Notes under the pieces: model-generated
Databases searched by the model: none
Told to the model about the DNA's origin: nothing
The model's input: the letters and a program-made list of their open reading frames with translations, nothing else
Shown here: piece after piece, positions 18,170 to 26,884 of the stretch
Position numbering within the stretch: the first letter of the stretch is position 1
Layout: every line of letters begins with the position of its first letter
Source: Hyphomonas johnsonii MHS-2
GTDB taxonomy: Bacteria; Pseudomonadota; Alphaproteobacteria; Caulobacterales; Hyphomonadaceae
Reading direction: 5' to 3'
Length of the DNA stretch: 64,000 nucleotides
Assembly: GCF_000685275.1 (NCBI RefSeq)
Contig: NZ_ARYK01000002.1
Span: 62,001 to 126,000, forward strand
Position numbers and translations under genes: made by a program

Positions 18170-18612
18170 AATTCCTCCCCTTAGTACCTTTTTGGTATCT
18201 GCTTTTGATTTGCCTTACTCAGACGTCAGGTCACAAGCTACTCGGCAAGAAGGACTAAGTCGTAAAAGTGATGATCCCTCATAACAACGAGTATGCAGGT
18301 CAGCAATTGAGGATGAAAGCCTGTGAATTGATGTGTTTTTCCCTGCCCCCCATCCCGATAAGACCCAAGAGCCGGAAGTCAGGACTGGGCGAACCGGCAC
18401 AAACATGCCGAAGAGAATATTTTTATTATAAACATCATATACTTACATGAACTCAACGGGACTCGACATGCGCGCAAGAGCGGGCCAGTCAGTGAGAGCC
18501 GGGCGGGAAGTGTTATGCTGGATCGGAGGCCATTGTTGACGCTTACACCTAGGATTCCCGACGAACACCCAGACAAAATCATCGTCACAAAATATAAAGA
18601 GGGAGGACTCTG
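18170..18612. promoter_or_regulatory. 443-bp divergent region, TonB receptor / EthD-like gene
   Basis: This is the longest gene-free stretch of the window. It contains an AT-rich patch at 18415-18445 in an otherwise GC-rich area. On the minus strand this patch holds a perfect TATAAT (18430-18425). No well-spaced -35 accompanies it (TTGAGT lies 20 bp away). If used, it would give the receptor mRNA a leader of about 240 nt. On the plus side only the strong site GAGGGAGGA just before 18613 stands out. I see no gene in this stretch. Confidence 0.45.
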
Positions 18613-18945
18613 ATGGAACGCTACTGTTTTATCATCATCACGGTGGGACCGGACGAAGAAGACGACGAATATCGAGAATGGTACGAATGCCAACACATGC
18701 CTGATGTCCTGGACGTGCCTGGCTTTGTTTCAGCCCAGCGCTTCCGGCTCCAGAAGGCGCACGAGAACATGCGCCAATACCTGACCCTGTTCGAAATCGA
18801 CACCGATGATCTGGATGCTGTGATGAAAGAACTGCGTCAAAGGGCCGGGACGAACCTCATGCCACTCATAAAGGGCGCTGGCCAACAGACCATCAATCGC
18901 CTGGTGGGTCGTGCGGTTACGCCCTTATTAACCAGCGCGCCCTAG
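18613..18945 (+). CDS. small EthD/dimeric alpha-beta barrel-like protein
   Basis: A 110-aa cytoplasmic protein. The block EYREWYECQHMPDVLDVPGFVSAQRF is characteristic of the dimeric alpha-beta barrel superfamily, where EthD-like, DUF4286 and polyketide-cyclase-like members share a W/H-rich helix before the PGF turn. The strands YCFIIITVG and YLTLFEID fit the ferredoxin-like fold. Members serve as small hydratases, cyclases, monooxygenases or dehalogenases. It is transcribed away from the TonB receptor and is probably the last gene of the catabolic island. The Shine-Dalgarno GAGGGAGGA is strong. No specific reaction can be given. Confidence 0.75.
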   Translation: MERYCFIIITVGPDEEDDEYREWYECQHMPDVLDVPGFVSAQRFRLQKAHENMRQYLTLFEIDTDDLDAVMKELRQRAGTNLMPLIKGAGQQTINRLVGRAVTPLLTSAP

Positions 18946-18953
18946 CCCCGCCG

Positions 18954-20516
18954 CTATTCCCACTCGATGGTTCCGGGTGGCTTGCTGGTCACGTCATAGA
19001 CAACCCGGTTCACGCCTTGCACTTCGTTGATGATGCGCGTTGCGACGCGGCCGAGGAAGGCGTGCTCGAACGGGTAGTAGTCTGCCGTCATGCCATCGGT
19101 CGACGTTACGGCCCGCAATGCGAGCACGGCTTCATAGGTCCGCACGTCTCCCATCACGCCCACCGTGTTGACAGGCAGGAGCACGCTGAAAGCCTGCCAT
19201 ATCTCGTCATACAGTCCCGCCTTCTTGATCTCGTCGATATAGATCAGGTCAGCCTTGCGCAGCGTATCCGCCTTTTCGCGCGTGATCACACCCGGAATGC
19301 GGATCGCGAGGCCCGGCCCGGGGAACGGATGGCGCCCGACGAACGCCTCCGGCAGGCCGAGTTCACGCCCCAGCGCGCGCACTTCGTCCTTGAACAATTC
19401 ACGCAGCGGCTCGACCAGTTTCATGTTCATGCGCTCTGGCAGGCCGCCCACATTGTGGTGACTCTTGATCGTGACGGATGGCCCGCCGAGCGCTGAAACG
19501 CTTTCGATCACGTCAGGATACAGCGTGCCCTGCGCCAGGAAATCCGCCCCACCGATCTTCTTCGCTTCGGCCTCGAACACATCGATGAACAGGCCGCCGA
19601 TGATCTTGCGCTTCGTCTCCGGGTCCGACACGCCGTCCAGCTTGCCGAGGAACAGGTCCGACGCGTCCACATGCACCAGCGGGATATTGTAATGCTCGCG
19701 GAACAGGCTCACGACCTCTTCGCTCTCGTTCGCCCGCATCAGACCATGATCAACATAGACGCATGTCAGCTGCTCGCCGATGGCTTCATGGATCAGCACG
19801 GCCGCGACGGAGGAATCCACGCCGCCCGACAGGCCGCAGATCACCTTGCCCTTGCCCACTTGCGCGCGGATCTTCTCGATCGCCTCAGCGCGGTAGGCAG
19901 CCATCGTCCAGTCGCCCTTCATGCCGGCCACGCCGTGCGTGAAGTTGCGCAGGATCTCGCGCCCATGTGTCGTATGCACGACTTCCGGATGGAACTGGGT
20001 GCCGTAGAAGCGCCGCTCGGGGTCGGCAATGATCGCATAGGGCGCACCCGGCGACTTAGCGATGACACCGAAGCCCGGTGCCATCTCGGCCACATGGTCG
20101 CCGTGGCTCATCCAGACCTGCTCCTGTTCTCCGCTTTCCAACAGGCCTTCAAGGAAGGGGTCATCGACGACTTTCTCGATGAAGGCGCGGCCGAACTCCC
20201 GGCTCGTCCCACCTTCGACCGTGCCGCCCAGCTGGTGCATCATCACCTGTTGGCCGTAGCAGATGCCCAGAACCGGAATGCCCGCCTCGAATATGGCCTT
20301 GTCGGCCATCGGGGCATTGTCCCAGTATACGCTCGACGGACCACCCGAGAGGATGACGGCCTGCGGCGCGTAGGCCTCGAGGAACGCCTTGTCGACCTTG
20401 TTGAACGGATGGATTTCGCAATAGACGCCGCTCTCACGCAGGCGCCGGGCGATAAGTTGCGTCACCTGGCTGCCGAAATCGACGATAAGGGCGCGTTCGT
20501 GTCTTTGCTCTGTCAT
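18954..20516 (-). CDS. guaA: GMP synthase (glutamine-hydrolysing)
   Basis: This 520-aa enzyme makes GMP from XMP, ATP and glutamine in purine synthesis. The N-terminal class I amidotransferase domain has the nucleophile elbow GICYGQQ with the catalytic Cys, and the His/Glu pair in QFHPEV. The ATP pyrophosphatase domain starts with the PP-loop SGGVDSSV. The C-terminal dimerisation domain ends [16 protein letters not shown], the universal GuaA terminus. Length is normal. It stands alone: the upstream peptidase gene is 70 bp away on the same strand, and the EthD-like gene converges from the left. Confidence 0.98.
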   Translation of the reverse strand: MTEQRHERALIVDFGSQVTQLIARRLRESGVYCEIHPFNKVDKAFLEAYAPQAVILSGGPSSVYWDNAPMADKAIFEAGIPVLGICYGQQVMMHQLGGTVEGGTSREFGRAFIEKVVDDPFLEGLLESGEQEQVWMSHGDHVAEMAPGFGVIAKSPGAPYAIIADPERRFYGTQFHPEVVHTTHGREILRNFTHGVAGMKGDWTMAAYRAEAIEKIRAQVGKGKVICGLSGGVDSSVAAVLIHEAIGEQLTCVYVDHGLMRANESEEVVSLFREHYNIPLVHVDASDLFLGKLDGVSDPETKRKIIGGLFIDVFEAEAKKIGGADFLAQGTLYPDVIESVSALGGPSVTIKSHHNVGGLPERMNMKLVEPLRELFKDEVRALGRELGLPEAFVGRHPFPGPGLAIRIPGVITREKADTLRKADLIYIDEIKKAGLYDEIWQAFSVLLPVNTVGVMGDVRTYEAVLALRAVTSTDGMTADYYPFEHAFLGRVATRIINEVQGVNRVVYDVTSKPPGTIEWE

Positions 20517-20586
20517 GGCGCCGTTTAGCTGAGTCCTGCGCTACCGGGCAAGCCTGAATGCCGTCCGACTCGTCGGAAACTGCAGG

Positions 20587-21204
20587 TCAGACATAGGATT
20601 CACCCGCCTCGAACCGGTCCCGGATATCCGATATGCGGTTATACGGGCTTGCCACCTGGTAATGCGGTGGATCCCGATAGGTCCGCCATGCTCCACCCCA
20701 TTCCAGGCCATCAACCAGCGCATGTCCGGCAAGGTCCCGGTAGGCCTGGGCATCATGTGTGGCGCTGCCGTCCATGTAGCGGCCACCTTCGAACAGGGCG
20801 ACATCCCAGGCAATTCCGAAATTGTGGTTGCTCTGGCCACCCTTGGCATTCGTGACTTTCGGCCCCGCCCTTCCCCATCGCCCCCGGGCGTAAAGATCAT
20901 CCTGTTCAGCATAGGTGCGGGTTCCGGAGATTATCCGGACTGTGAAGGGAAACGCGGCAGCGTTGGAAAGAAAGGTGCGCGCGAAGTGTTGCGCCCGAAT
21001 GTGCAGACCCGCGATATTGCGCTCCGATCGCTCGTCAAACACCCCAAGCTCCGTCTGCAGGGCTGCGCTTGCCGCCATGAAGGCCTGATCTGCCGCCTCA
21101 GTGTTCCGGCCCCAAATCCCATCCAGCCCGTTCGGATCAAACCCCGAAGCCTTCAGCAGTCGCTGCCGGAACAGCACCTCCTTTTTCGTCAATTGAAAGC
21201 TCAT
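20587..21204 (-). CDS. M15 family peptidoglycan L,D-/D,D-peptidase (endolysin-like)
   Basis: A 205-aa protein with a small N-terminal region (KASGFDPNGLDGIWGRNT) resembling a degenerate peptidoglycan-binding or lysozyme-associated repeat. The M15 zinc peptidase core follows: ISGTRTYAEQDDLYARGR, then SNHNFGIAWDV (zinc His and Asp), then DPPHYQ (second zinc His). Enzymes of this CwlK/phage-endolysin type cut peptide stems in murein. There is no signal peptide or membrane segment, as in phage lysins that rely on a holin. No holin or other phage gene is near. AGGGGACCAGG precedes the ATG. Confidence 0.87.
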   Translation of the reverse strand: MSFQLTKKEVLFRQRLLKASGFDPNGLDGIWGRNTEAADQAFMAASAALQTELGVFDERSERNIAGLHIRAQHFARTFLSNAAAFPFTVRIISGTRTYAEQDDLYARGRWGRAGPKVTNAKGGQSNHNFGIAWDVALFEGGRYMDGSATHDAQAYRDLAGHALVDGLEWGGAWRTYRDPPHYQVASPYNRISDIRDRFEAGESYV

Positions 21205-21346
21205 CCTGGTCCCCTCAGCAGGCTGGCCGGTCCCGCTCGGTCACCTCTTCAGGATACACGACTCTCTGCCAGGTTGCACGCGTCTCGGTCGCTTCTCACG
21301 TCCGGTGGATATTGACCTTGCCTGCCGCATTCGGCCATGTCGGGGC

Positions 21347-22390
21347 ATGACCCCTGCCGCAACTCTCGACGCCCGCAAGCGATCCGCCTTCGAACATGCC
21401 CGCGCCGGCCGCCTCGCCGACGCGGCGGCCGACCTGCAGTCCGTCCTGCGAGAGGCCCCGCGGGATATCGGCGCGCTTCTCCTGCTTGGTGACGTCCTCC
21501 ACGCCAGCGACAAAACCCAGGATGCCAGCCGGGCCTATGGCAGCGCCCTGCAGGCCGTGCAATTGCATGAAGGTCCTGTGCCCGACGGGTTCCAGGCAGG
21601 CTTGCAGCGCGCCTCGACCCGTCTCGGCGAATATGCCGGCCAGTACGAGGCATTCATCGAGTCCCGCCTGCCGACAGCCGCGCGCTCTGCCCGCTTCGAC
21701 CAATCGGTCAGAATCCTGCTCGGCAAGTCCCAGATATACCTGCAGCAACCCACCAAGTACTATTTTCCGGCCCTGCCGCAGATCCAGTTCTACGACCGAA
21801 CGGCGTTCGCATGGGCTGACGGTCTTGAAGCCAAGACACCGGCAATCCAGCAGGAATTGCGGAATGTCCTCGCTGACCATGCGGCGTTCCGCCCCTACTT
21901 GGAACGGGACGAAAGCCGACCGCATGTCAAAAGCCATGACCTGGTTGGAAATGACGACTGGAGCGCGTTCTACCTGTGGAAAGACGGCGCTCGCGTCGAA
22001 GAAAACTGCGCCCGGTGCCCCGTCACGGCGGCAGCATTTGATGAATTGCCCCTCGACTACCTGCCTGGCCAGGCGCCCTCGGTCCTGTTCTCGCTGTTGA
22101 AGCCGGGCGCCCACATCCCGCCTCATCACGGCCTCATCAACACGCGCCTGATCTGTCATCTCCCTGTGCTTGTGCCCGGTCCGGCCTGGCTGCGGGTTGG
22201 CAACGAGACGCGTCACTGGAAGGAAGGCGAGCTGCTCGCTTTCGACGACAGTATCGAGCATGAAGCGAAGAACGAGGCAGACCAGACCCGTGTGGTGCTG
22301 CTCTTCGATATATGGCGTCCGGAACTGTCGATGCAGGAGCGCGAGGAAGTCACCAAACTGCTGGGGGCAATTTCAGCCTATTCGGGGTGA
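21347..22390 (+). CDS. TPR-containing aspartyl/asparaginyl beta-hydroxylase domain protein
   Basis: This 347-aa protein starts with TPR-like helices (AFEHARAGRLADAAADLQSVLREAP). It ends with an AspH domain: HIPPHHGLINTRLICHLPVLVP, the turn LRVGNETRHWKEGELLAFDDSIEHEAKN, and LLFDIWRPEL. The His of PHHG and of SIEHEA are the expected iron ligands of this 2-oxoglutarate dioxygenase-like fold. In bacteria such enzymes hydroxylate lipid A acyl chains or proteins. The ATG at 21347 is chosen. A GTG at 21305 is in frame but lies close to the divergent peptidase start. Confidence 0.85.
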   Translation: MTPAATLDARKRSAFEHARAGRLADAAADLQSVLREAPRDIGALLLLGDVLHASDKTQDASRAYGSALQAVQLHEGPVPDGFQAGLQRASTRLGEYAGQYEAFIESRLPTAARSARFDQSVRILLGKSQIYLQQPTKYYFPALPQIQFYDRTAFAWADGLEAKTPAIQQELRNVLADHAAFRPYLERDESRPHVKSHDLVGNDDWSAFYLWKDGARVEENCARCPVTAAAFDELPLDYLPGQAPSVLFSLLKPGAHIPPHHGLINTRLICHLPVLVPGPAWLRVGNETRHWKEGELLAFDDSIEHEAKNEADQTRVVLLFDIWRPELSMQEREEVTKLLGAISAYSG

Positions 22391-22447
22391 CGACGGGACA
22401 GCCCGCATTCCCGGGGCCCTGAATCGCTACCCGACGGCACACCATCC

Positions 22448-23320
22448 CTATTCTTCGTGCTTGCGCGCCGCTTCACGCAGCCGGGCGAATATCTCCGCCG
22501 GGTCATCCGGCACGGACACGTCCTCCGGCGAAGGATAATCGTCGTCGTCTTCCGGCTCGGCCTCGATCGCCAACGGCTCGTCCGTTTCGGCCACGTCATC
22601 TTCGGCTTCCGGGCTGTCGCTTGGCAGTTCTGTGTCGCCTTGTGTCTTCAGGCGGCCGAATACGGTTTCACCACCGACCACGGTCTGCCCGGGCCAGACC
22701 AGGCGCCCGACGCTCGCGGGTACATAGACATCGCACCATCCGCCAAGCCTGCGCGTGCCAAAGGGACGGCCGAGGCGTACAATGTCGCCTGCTTCCGTCG
22801 TCAATTCCATGCGCGGGCCGAATCCGCCCGTTGCCAGCCTGACGCCCACCTGTTGCCCGCGGCTTTCGAACGTCAGGTACGCGATCGACAGTCCGTCATC
22901 GTCCGGCCGCATGGCGAACAGGACGCCAGCTTCTCCCGCTTGCACGATCAGCGACTCCAGGCTGCCTGCAATCGGGGTGTAGAGCTTGTTGGTTGCTGTT
23001 GGTGCTGATGCAATGCGAATGCGCGTCGCACGGGTTTCGTTCAGGCGCAATTCGGAAGGTGGCTCGACGCTTTCAATGGACACAATCACGCCATCGCATG
23101 GCGCGACCACGCCGCTGGCCATGTCTGGCGGCGTTCGATGGGACCAGCGCGCAGCAAAGATCGCCAGGATGACACCGGCAAAGCCGATCCAGAACAGCGG
23201 CCCCCATATTGCTCCGAGCAGCAGCGCCACCAGCAAGGCGCCCAGTGCAGCTGCGACGCCCTCCCAATCTATCCCGGCGGTCATCCAGGGCATGCTTTTG
23301 CGATCAATGTCTTCAGGCAT
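22448..23320 (-). CDS. phosphatidylserine decarboxylase-like protein lacking the pyruvoyl serine
   Basis: A 290-aa protein. Residues 20-60 form membrane segments with IWGPLFWIGF, very like the N-terminus of short-type phosphatidylserine decarboxylases. It is followed by VVAPCDG (normally SPADG), FESRGQQVGV, and a C-terminal LGGWCDVYVP with WPGQTVVGGETV. In active enzymes that C-terminal block reads FGSRVDVYLP, and its Ser becomes the pyruvoyl cofactor. Here the residue is Gly194. The self-cleavage His in the central MNxxxVHxNR block is also missing (TATNKLYTP). Only the Asp remains (D76). An acidic tail of about 65 residues follows. It sits 27 bp after the ABC exporter. The ATG at 23320 has AAGGGG upstream. 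Confidence 0.8.
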   Translation of the reverse strand: MPEDIDRKSMPWMTAGIDWEGVAAALGALLVALLLGAIWGPLFWIGFAGVILAIFAARWSHRTPPDMASGVVAPCDGVIVSIESVEPPSELRLNETRATRIRIASAPTATNKLYTPIAGSLESLIVQAGEAGVLFAMRPDDDGLSIAYLTFESRGQQVGVRLATGGFGPRMELTTEAGDIVRLGRPFGTRRLGGWCDVYVPASVGRLVWPGQTVVGGETVFGRLKTQGDTELPSDSPEAEDDVAETDEPLAIEAEPEDDDDYPSPEDVSVPDDPAEIFARLREAARKHEE

Positions 23321-23347
23321 TCCAGTGGCCCCTTCCCCGGGCAAGAA

Positions 23348-25195
23348 TTACTCGGCGACCAGCGCCAGATCGGCATTTTTGGCCTGCCGGTCCCACATAT
23401 CAGCATATTTGCCGTCTTTTGCCAGCAGGCTCGCATGGTTCCCGCGTTCAATCACCCTGCCCGCTTCCAGGACGAGAATCTCGTCGGCGGACTTCACGGT
23501 CGACAAGCGGTGGGCCACCATCAGGGTCGTGCGTCCCTCGGCGGCCTCCTCCAGGGCGTCCTGGACGGCGGCCTCGGTGGCACTGTCCAGGGCAGATGTT
23601 GCTTCGTCCAGCACGAGGATCGCCGGGTCTGACAGGATCACACGAGCAATCCCCACGCGCTGCTTTTCGCCGCCAGACAGTTTCAGTCCGCGTTCACCGA
23701 CCCGCGTATCCCAGCCATCGGGCAGGCTATCGATGAATTCGAGCAGTTGTGCCCGGCGGGCGGCATCGCGCAGTTCCGCCTCGGAAGCGTCTGGCCGCGC
23801 ATAGCCGATATTGTAACGGATCGTATCATTGAACAGGACGACGTCCTGCGGCACGAGCCCCAGCGTCTTGCGGAGCGATTCCTGCGTCAGGGTGCGAACA
23901 TCCTTGCCGTCGACCAGGACACGCCCGGAATCGACGTCATAGAATCGGAACAACAGCTTCAGCAGCGTGGACTTGCCGGCGCCGGACGTGCCAACGAACG
24001 CGATCTTGCGTCCGGGAGCGAGGTGGAAACTGACATCGCTGACGCCCACGGCCCGGCCCTCATGCGAAAAAGCCACGTTCTCGAAGGCAACTTCACCGCG
24101 CGGCGACACGATATCCACAGCGTCCGGCGCATCGGAAATGTCCGCCTTCATCGACAGGAGCCCGAACAGCTTCTCGAGGTCGACCGCTCCCTGCTTGATC
24201 TCTCGCCACGCCCAGCCAAGGATGTTCAGCGGTGCGTACAGCGACAACAGCATGAGCATGACAGCCGTCAGGTCGCCGATCTGCATCTTGCCGCCGATGA
24301 CGTTCCAGGCCGACAGGACCATCACGGCCAAAAGGCCAAAGTTCATGACCAGCGCCTGCACAGCATTCAGGATGTACATGCTGCGGACGGTTTCAACGTA
24401 GCGGTCGTTATAGGTGCCCATCGCGGTGTCGAAACGGCCTGTCTCGCGGCGCTCGGCTGCAAACGCCTTCACGGTCTCGAAATTGGTCAGGATATCAACC
24501 GCCATCGCCCGGAAGTGCGTGTCGGCCTCGTTCATGCGCCGCCGCTGGCGCACCCGCCATTCGGTGATGATCACGGTGGCGACGACATAGATTATGATCG
24601 TTCCGATCGCGATCAACGCAAGCCGGTAGTCATACGCGATACCCAGCGCGATCGAGGCGAGGAACAGGCGGATGAAGGTCGGCCCGATATTGAAGGCCAG
24701 GAAACGAATCAGGTAGTCGATCGCTCCGGCGCCGCGCTCAATGACCCGGTTCAACGCACCTGTACGCCGGGTCTGATGGAAATTCAGGGACAGCAACTGG
24801 GCGTGCCCGAACGCATCCACGCTCGCAAGCCGCTGGGCATCCTGGCTGACGGGGGCGAAGAAATAGTCACGCATCTGGGGCATGGCCGCCGCCAGGAAGC
24901 GCACACCGATTCCGATCGCCAGCCACATCGCCGCAGCAGCGAAGGCAGCCGGCTCGCCCGGTTCAGGCGCAGCCTGGTTGATCGCGTGCCCAAGCACCAG
25001 CGGCGACACGACTTCCAGGACGGACGCGCCAAGTGTCAGTAATACGGCAATCGCCATGACGGGACGCCATTTGGCAAGTTCGGGCCGCGCCAGCAGCTTG
25101 AGAATCCGCAGGACCGAGACGCCAATGCCGCCATCAGCGCTATCGATCTTGTCGTGATTGCTGGGTGTGTCTGTCGTTTCTGTCATTCCGGCCAT
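23348..25195 (-). CDS. ABC transporter, ATP-binding/permease (Atm1/HMT1 type)
   Basis: This 615-aa half-transporter has six membrane segments and one ATPase domain. The membrane part carries Atm1-type blocks: NRVIERGAGAIDYLIRFLAFN, IITEWRVRQRRRMNEAD, NFETVKAFAAERRE and PLNILGWAWREIKQG. The ATPase has GTSGAGKST, LSGGEKQR, ILVLDEATSALD and MVAHRLST. Bacterial Atm1 relatives export glutathione-bound metals or persulfide in Fe-S homeostasis and metal detoxification. Two starts are possible, 25195 and 25186, without a decisive ribosome site. The decarboxylase-like gene follows in the same operon. The LOG gene starts divergently about 125 bp away. Confidence 0.92.
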   Translation of the reverse strand: MAGMTETTDTPSNHDKIDSADGGIGVSVLRILKLLARPELAKWRPVMAIAVLLTLGASVLEVVSPLVLGHAINQAAPEPGEPAAFAAAAMWLAIGIGVRFLAAAMPQMRDYFFAPVSQDAQRLASVDAFGHAQLLSLNFHQTRRTGALNRVIERGAGAIDYLIRFLAFNIGPTFIRLFLASIALGIAYDYRLALIAIGTIIIYVVATVIITEWRVRQRRRMNEADTHFRAMAVDILTNFETVKAFAAERRETGRFDTAMGTYNDRYVETVRSMYILNAVQALVMNFGLLAVMVLSAWNVIGGKMQIGDLTAVMLMLLSLYAPLNILGWAWREIKQGAVDLEKLFGLLSMKADISDAPDAVDIVSPRGEVAFENVAFSHEGRAVGVSDVSFHLAPGRKIAFVGTSGAGKSTLLKLLFRFYDVDSGRVLVDGKDVRTLTQESLRKTLGLVPQDVVLFNDTIRYNIGYARPDASEAELRDAARRAQLLEFIDSLPDGWDTRVGERGLKLSGGEKQRVGIARVILSDPAILVLDEATSALDSATEAAVQDALEEAAEGRTTLMVAHRLSTVKSADEILVLEAGRVIERGNHASLLAKDGKYADMWDRQAKNADLALVAE

Positions 25196-25319
25196 ATGGG
25201 ACGGAATCGGGTGAAGACAAAACGGCAATTGCGGTCGGGGAAATCCAACAGCCATTGGAACTGGCATTCCGGCGTGGCAGTCGTTATCTCTGCGCGTCGT
25301 TTTGAAAGCCGGAAATGCC

Positions 25320-25883
25320 ATGAAGAAGCTGAAATCAATTTGCGTCTATTGCGGGGCCTCCGATGCCGTCGGCCCGGGCTATATCGCCCTTGCCGAGGAA
25401 CTCGGCCGCGAGCTGGCAAAGCGCGACATTCGCCTCGTCTATGGCGGTGGTGGCGTCGGCCTGATGGGCGCCTGCGCACGGGCGGCGCATGAATCAGCCG
25501 GCGACGTGCTGGGCGTCATGCCACGCTTCCTGCTGCAGAAAGAGCGCGTTTACGAGGATGTCGAGCACAGGATCGTCGAGGACATGCACACGCGCAAGCA
25601 GATGATGTTCGACGAATCAGACGCCTTCATCGTCCTGCCCGGTGGTATCGGCACGCTGGAAGAAGCCGTCGAGATCCTGTCATGGGCGCGACTCGGGCTG
25701 CACGCCAAGCCAATGGCGTTCCTGGACGAGGATGGCTTCTGGGAACCCTTCTTCGACCTCATGGAGAAGATCATCGATGGCGGTTTCACGCCGGGCAGCT
25801 TCAGGTCGCTACTGGTTCATTCGGACTCGCCGGAGACAGCGATCGCGGCCCTGGAAGACCGCACCGTCGTGATCAGCGACTGA
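25320..25883 (+). CDS. LOG family protein (cytokinin riboside 5'-monophosphate phosphoribohydrolase-like)
   Basis: A 187-aa protein of the Lonely Guy family, often misnamed lysine decarboxylase. It has SICVYCGAS at the start, VYGGGGVGLMG, and the signature PGGIGTLEEAVEILSW. The family cleaves nucleoside 5'-monophosphates to base and ribose 5-phosphate. The usual bacterial role is thought to be nucleotide salvage rather than hormone synthesis. The ATG at 25320 gives the normal length. Its last 11 bases overlap the 3' end of secF on the other strand, so the two transcripts are antisense at their ends. Confidence 0.9.
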   Translation: MKKLKSICVYCGASDAVGPGYIALAEELGRELAKRDIRLVYGGGGVGLMGACARAAHESAGDVLGVMPRFLLQKERVYEDVEHRIVEDMHTRKQMMFDESDAFIVLPGGIGTLEEAVEILSWARLGLHAKPMAFLDEDGFWEPFFDLMEKIIDGGFTPGSFRSLLVHSDSPETAIAALEDRTVVISD

Positions 25884-26865
25884 CACCCTGGAAGCCCTGG
25901 ACATCCTCGGCAGGTTTCTTGTTGAGGTCCATTCCCAGCGACAGGACAATCGCTGATGCGATGAAAATCGAGGAATACGTCCCGATAAATATACCCCAGA
26001 TCAGCGCGAAGCTCATGCCGCGCAGGACGGGGCCACCGAGGAAGAAGATCGCGAACAGGGCCAGGAGCGTCGTACCGGACGTCAACAGCGTGCGTGACAA
26101 GGTCAGGTTCAGCGACTGATCGATCACCTGCCGGTCGGCCATCTTCTTGTATTTTCGGCGCTCCTCGCGGACGCGGTCAAACACGACGACCGTATCGTTC
26201 ATGGAATAACCAATGATCGTCAGCAACGCCGCGATGGTCGTCAGGTTGAATTCCAGTTGCAGCAGCGCGAAGACGCCAAGCGTTATGATGACATCGTGCG
26301 CAAGCGCGGCAACGGCCCCGATGGAGAACTGCCACTCGAACCGGAACCAGATATAGGCCAGCATCAGCACCAGCGCGGCAACCAGCGCCATGATGCCCGA
26401 TCTAAACAGCTCTCCGGATACTTTCGGGCCGACCGAATCGTCCCGCAGGAAGTCTTCGTCCGTCAGTCCCAGCTTGTCCTTCAGTGTCTCTGCAACAATG
26501 TCATTCGTGACCTGCTGGGCCCGTTCGGCCTGCGCCGCCGGGGCGAGGCTTGCAAATTCGTCGCCCAGCTTCGACGGATCAGCCGCACCGAATTTCACCA
26601 CGACAATTGACCGCGCGTCGGTGCCAACGGCGCTGTTGACTTCGGCGGGAAATGGCATGGCGGCGCGCACGGACTCCACCGTGACAGTATCGGTCTGCTG
26701 CAGCTCCATGACGGTGCCACCGGCAAAGTCGACGCCGAGGTTCAGTCCACGTGTGGCAAGGAAATAGATGGAAGCCGTGATCATCAGAACGGACAGGAGT
26801 GCGCCACCGATGCGCAGGCTCATGAACTTCAGGTTCGTGGTTGCAGGCCAGTACTTGAGTAGCAT
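25873..26865 (-). CDS. secF: protein translocase subunit SecF
   Basis: This 330-aa inner-membrane protein works with SecD to draw exported proteins through SecYEG using the proton gradient. A first membrane helix is followed by NLGVDFAGGTVMEL, the SecF signature. A periplasmic domain and five further helices follow, with YSMNDTVVVFDRVREERR in the cytoplasmic loop. AGGAG lies in front of the ATG at 26865. The frame runs 29 codons further upstream without a site. secD lies 19 bp upstream, and yajC before it, in the standard order. Confidence 0.97.
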   Translation of the reverse strand: MLLKYWPATTNLKFMSLRIGGALLSVLMITASIYFLATRGLNLGVDFAGGTVMELQQTDTVTVESVRAAMPFPAEVNSAVGTDARSIVVVKFGAADPSKLGDEFASLAPAAQAERAQQVTNDIVAETLKDKLGLTDEDFLRDDSVGPKVSGELFRSGIMALVAALVLMLAYIWFRFEWQFSIGAVAALAHDVIITLGVFALLQLEFNLTTIAALLTIIGYSMNDTVVVFDRVREERRKYKKMADRQVIDQSLNLTLSRTLLTSGTTLLALFAIFFLGGPVLRGMSFALIWGIFIGTYSSIFIASAIVLSLGMDLNKKPAEDVQGFQGVSR

Positions 26866-26884
26866 TGTCTCTTCTCCTGATGGC

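Noticed and set aside
20587-21204. A prophage remnant around the M15 peptidase.
   Set aside because: Neighbours are guaA and an AspH-domain gene, with no structural, holin or replication phage genes.
22448-23320. Annotation as functional phosphatidylserine decarboxylase (psd).
   Set aside because: The pyruvoyl-forming Ser and the triad His are absent, so the enzyme name would mislead.
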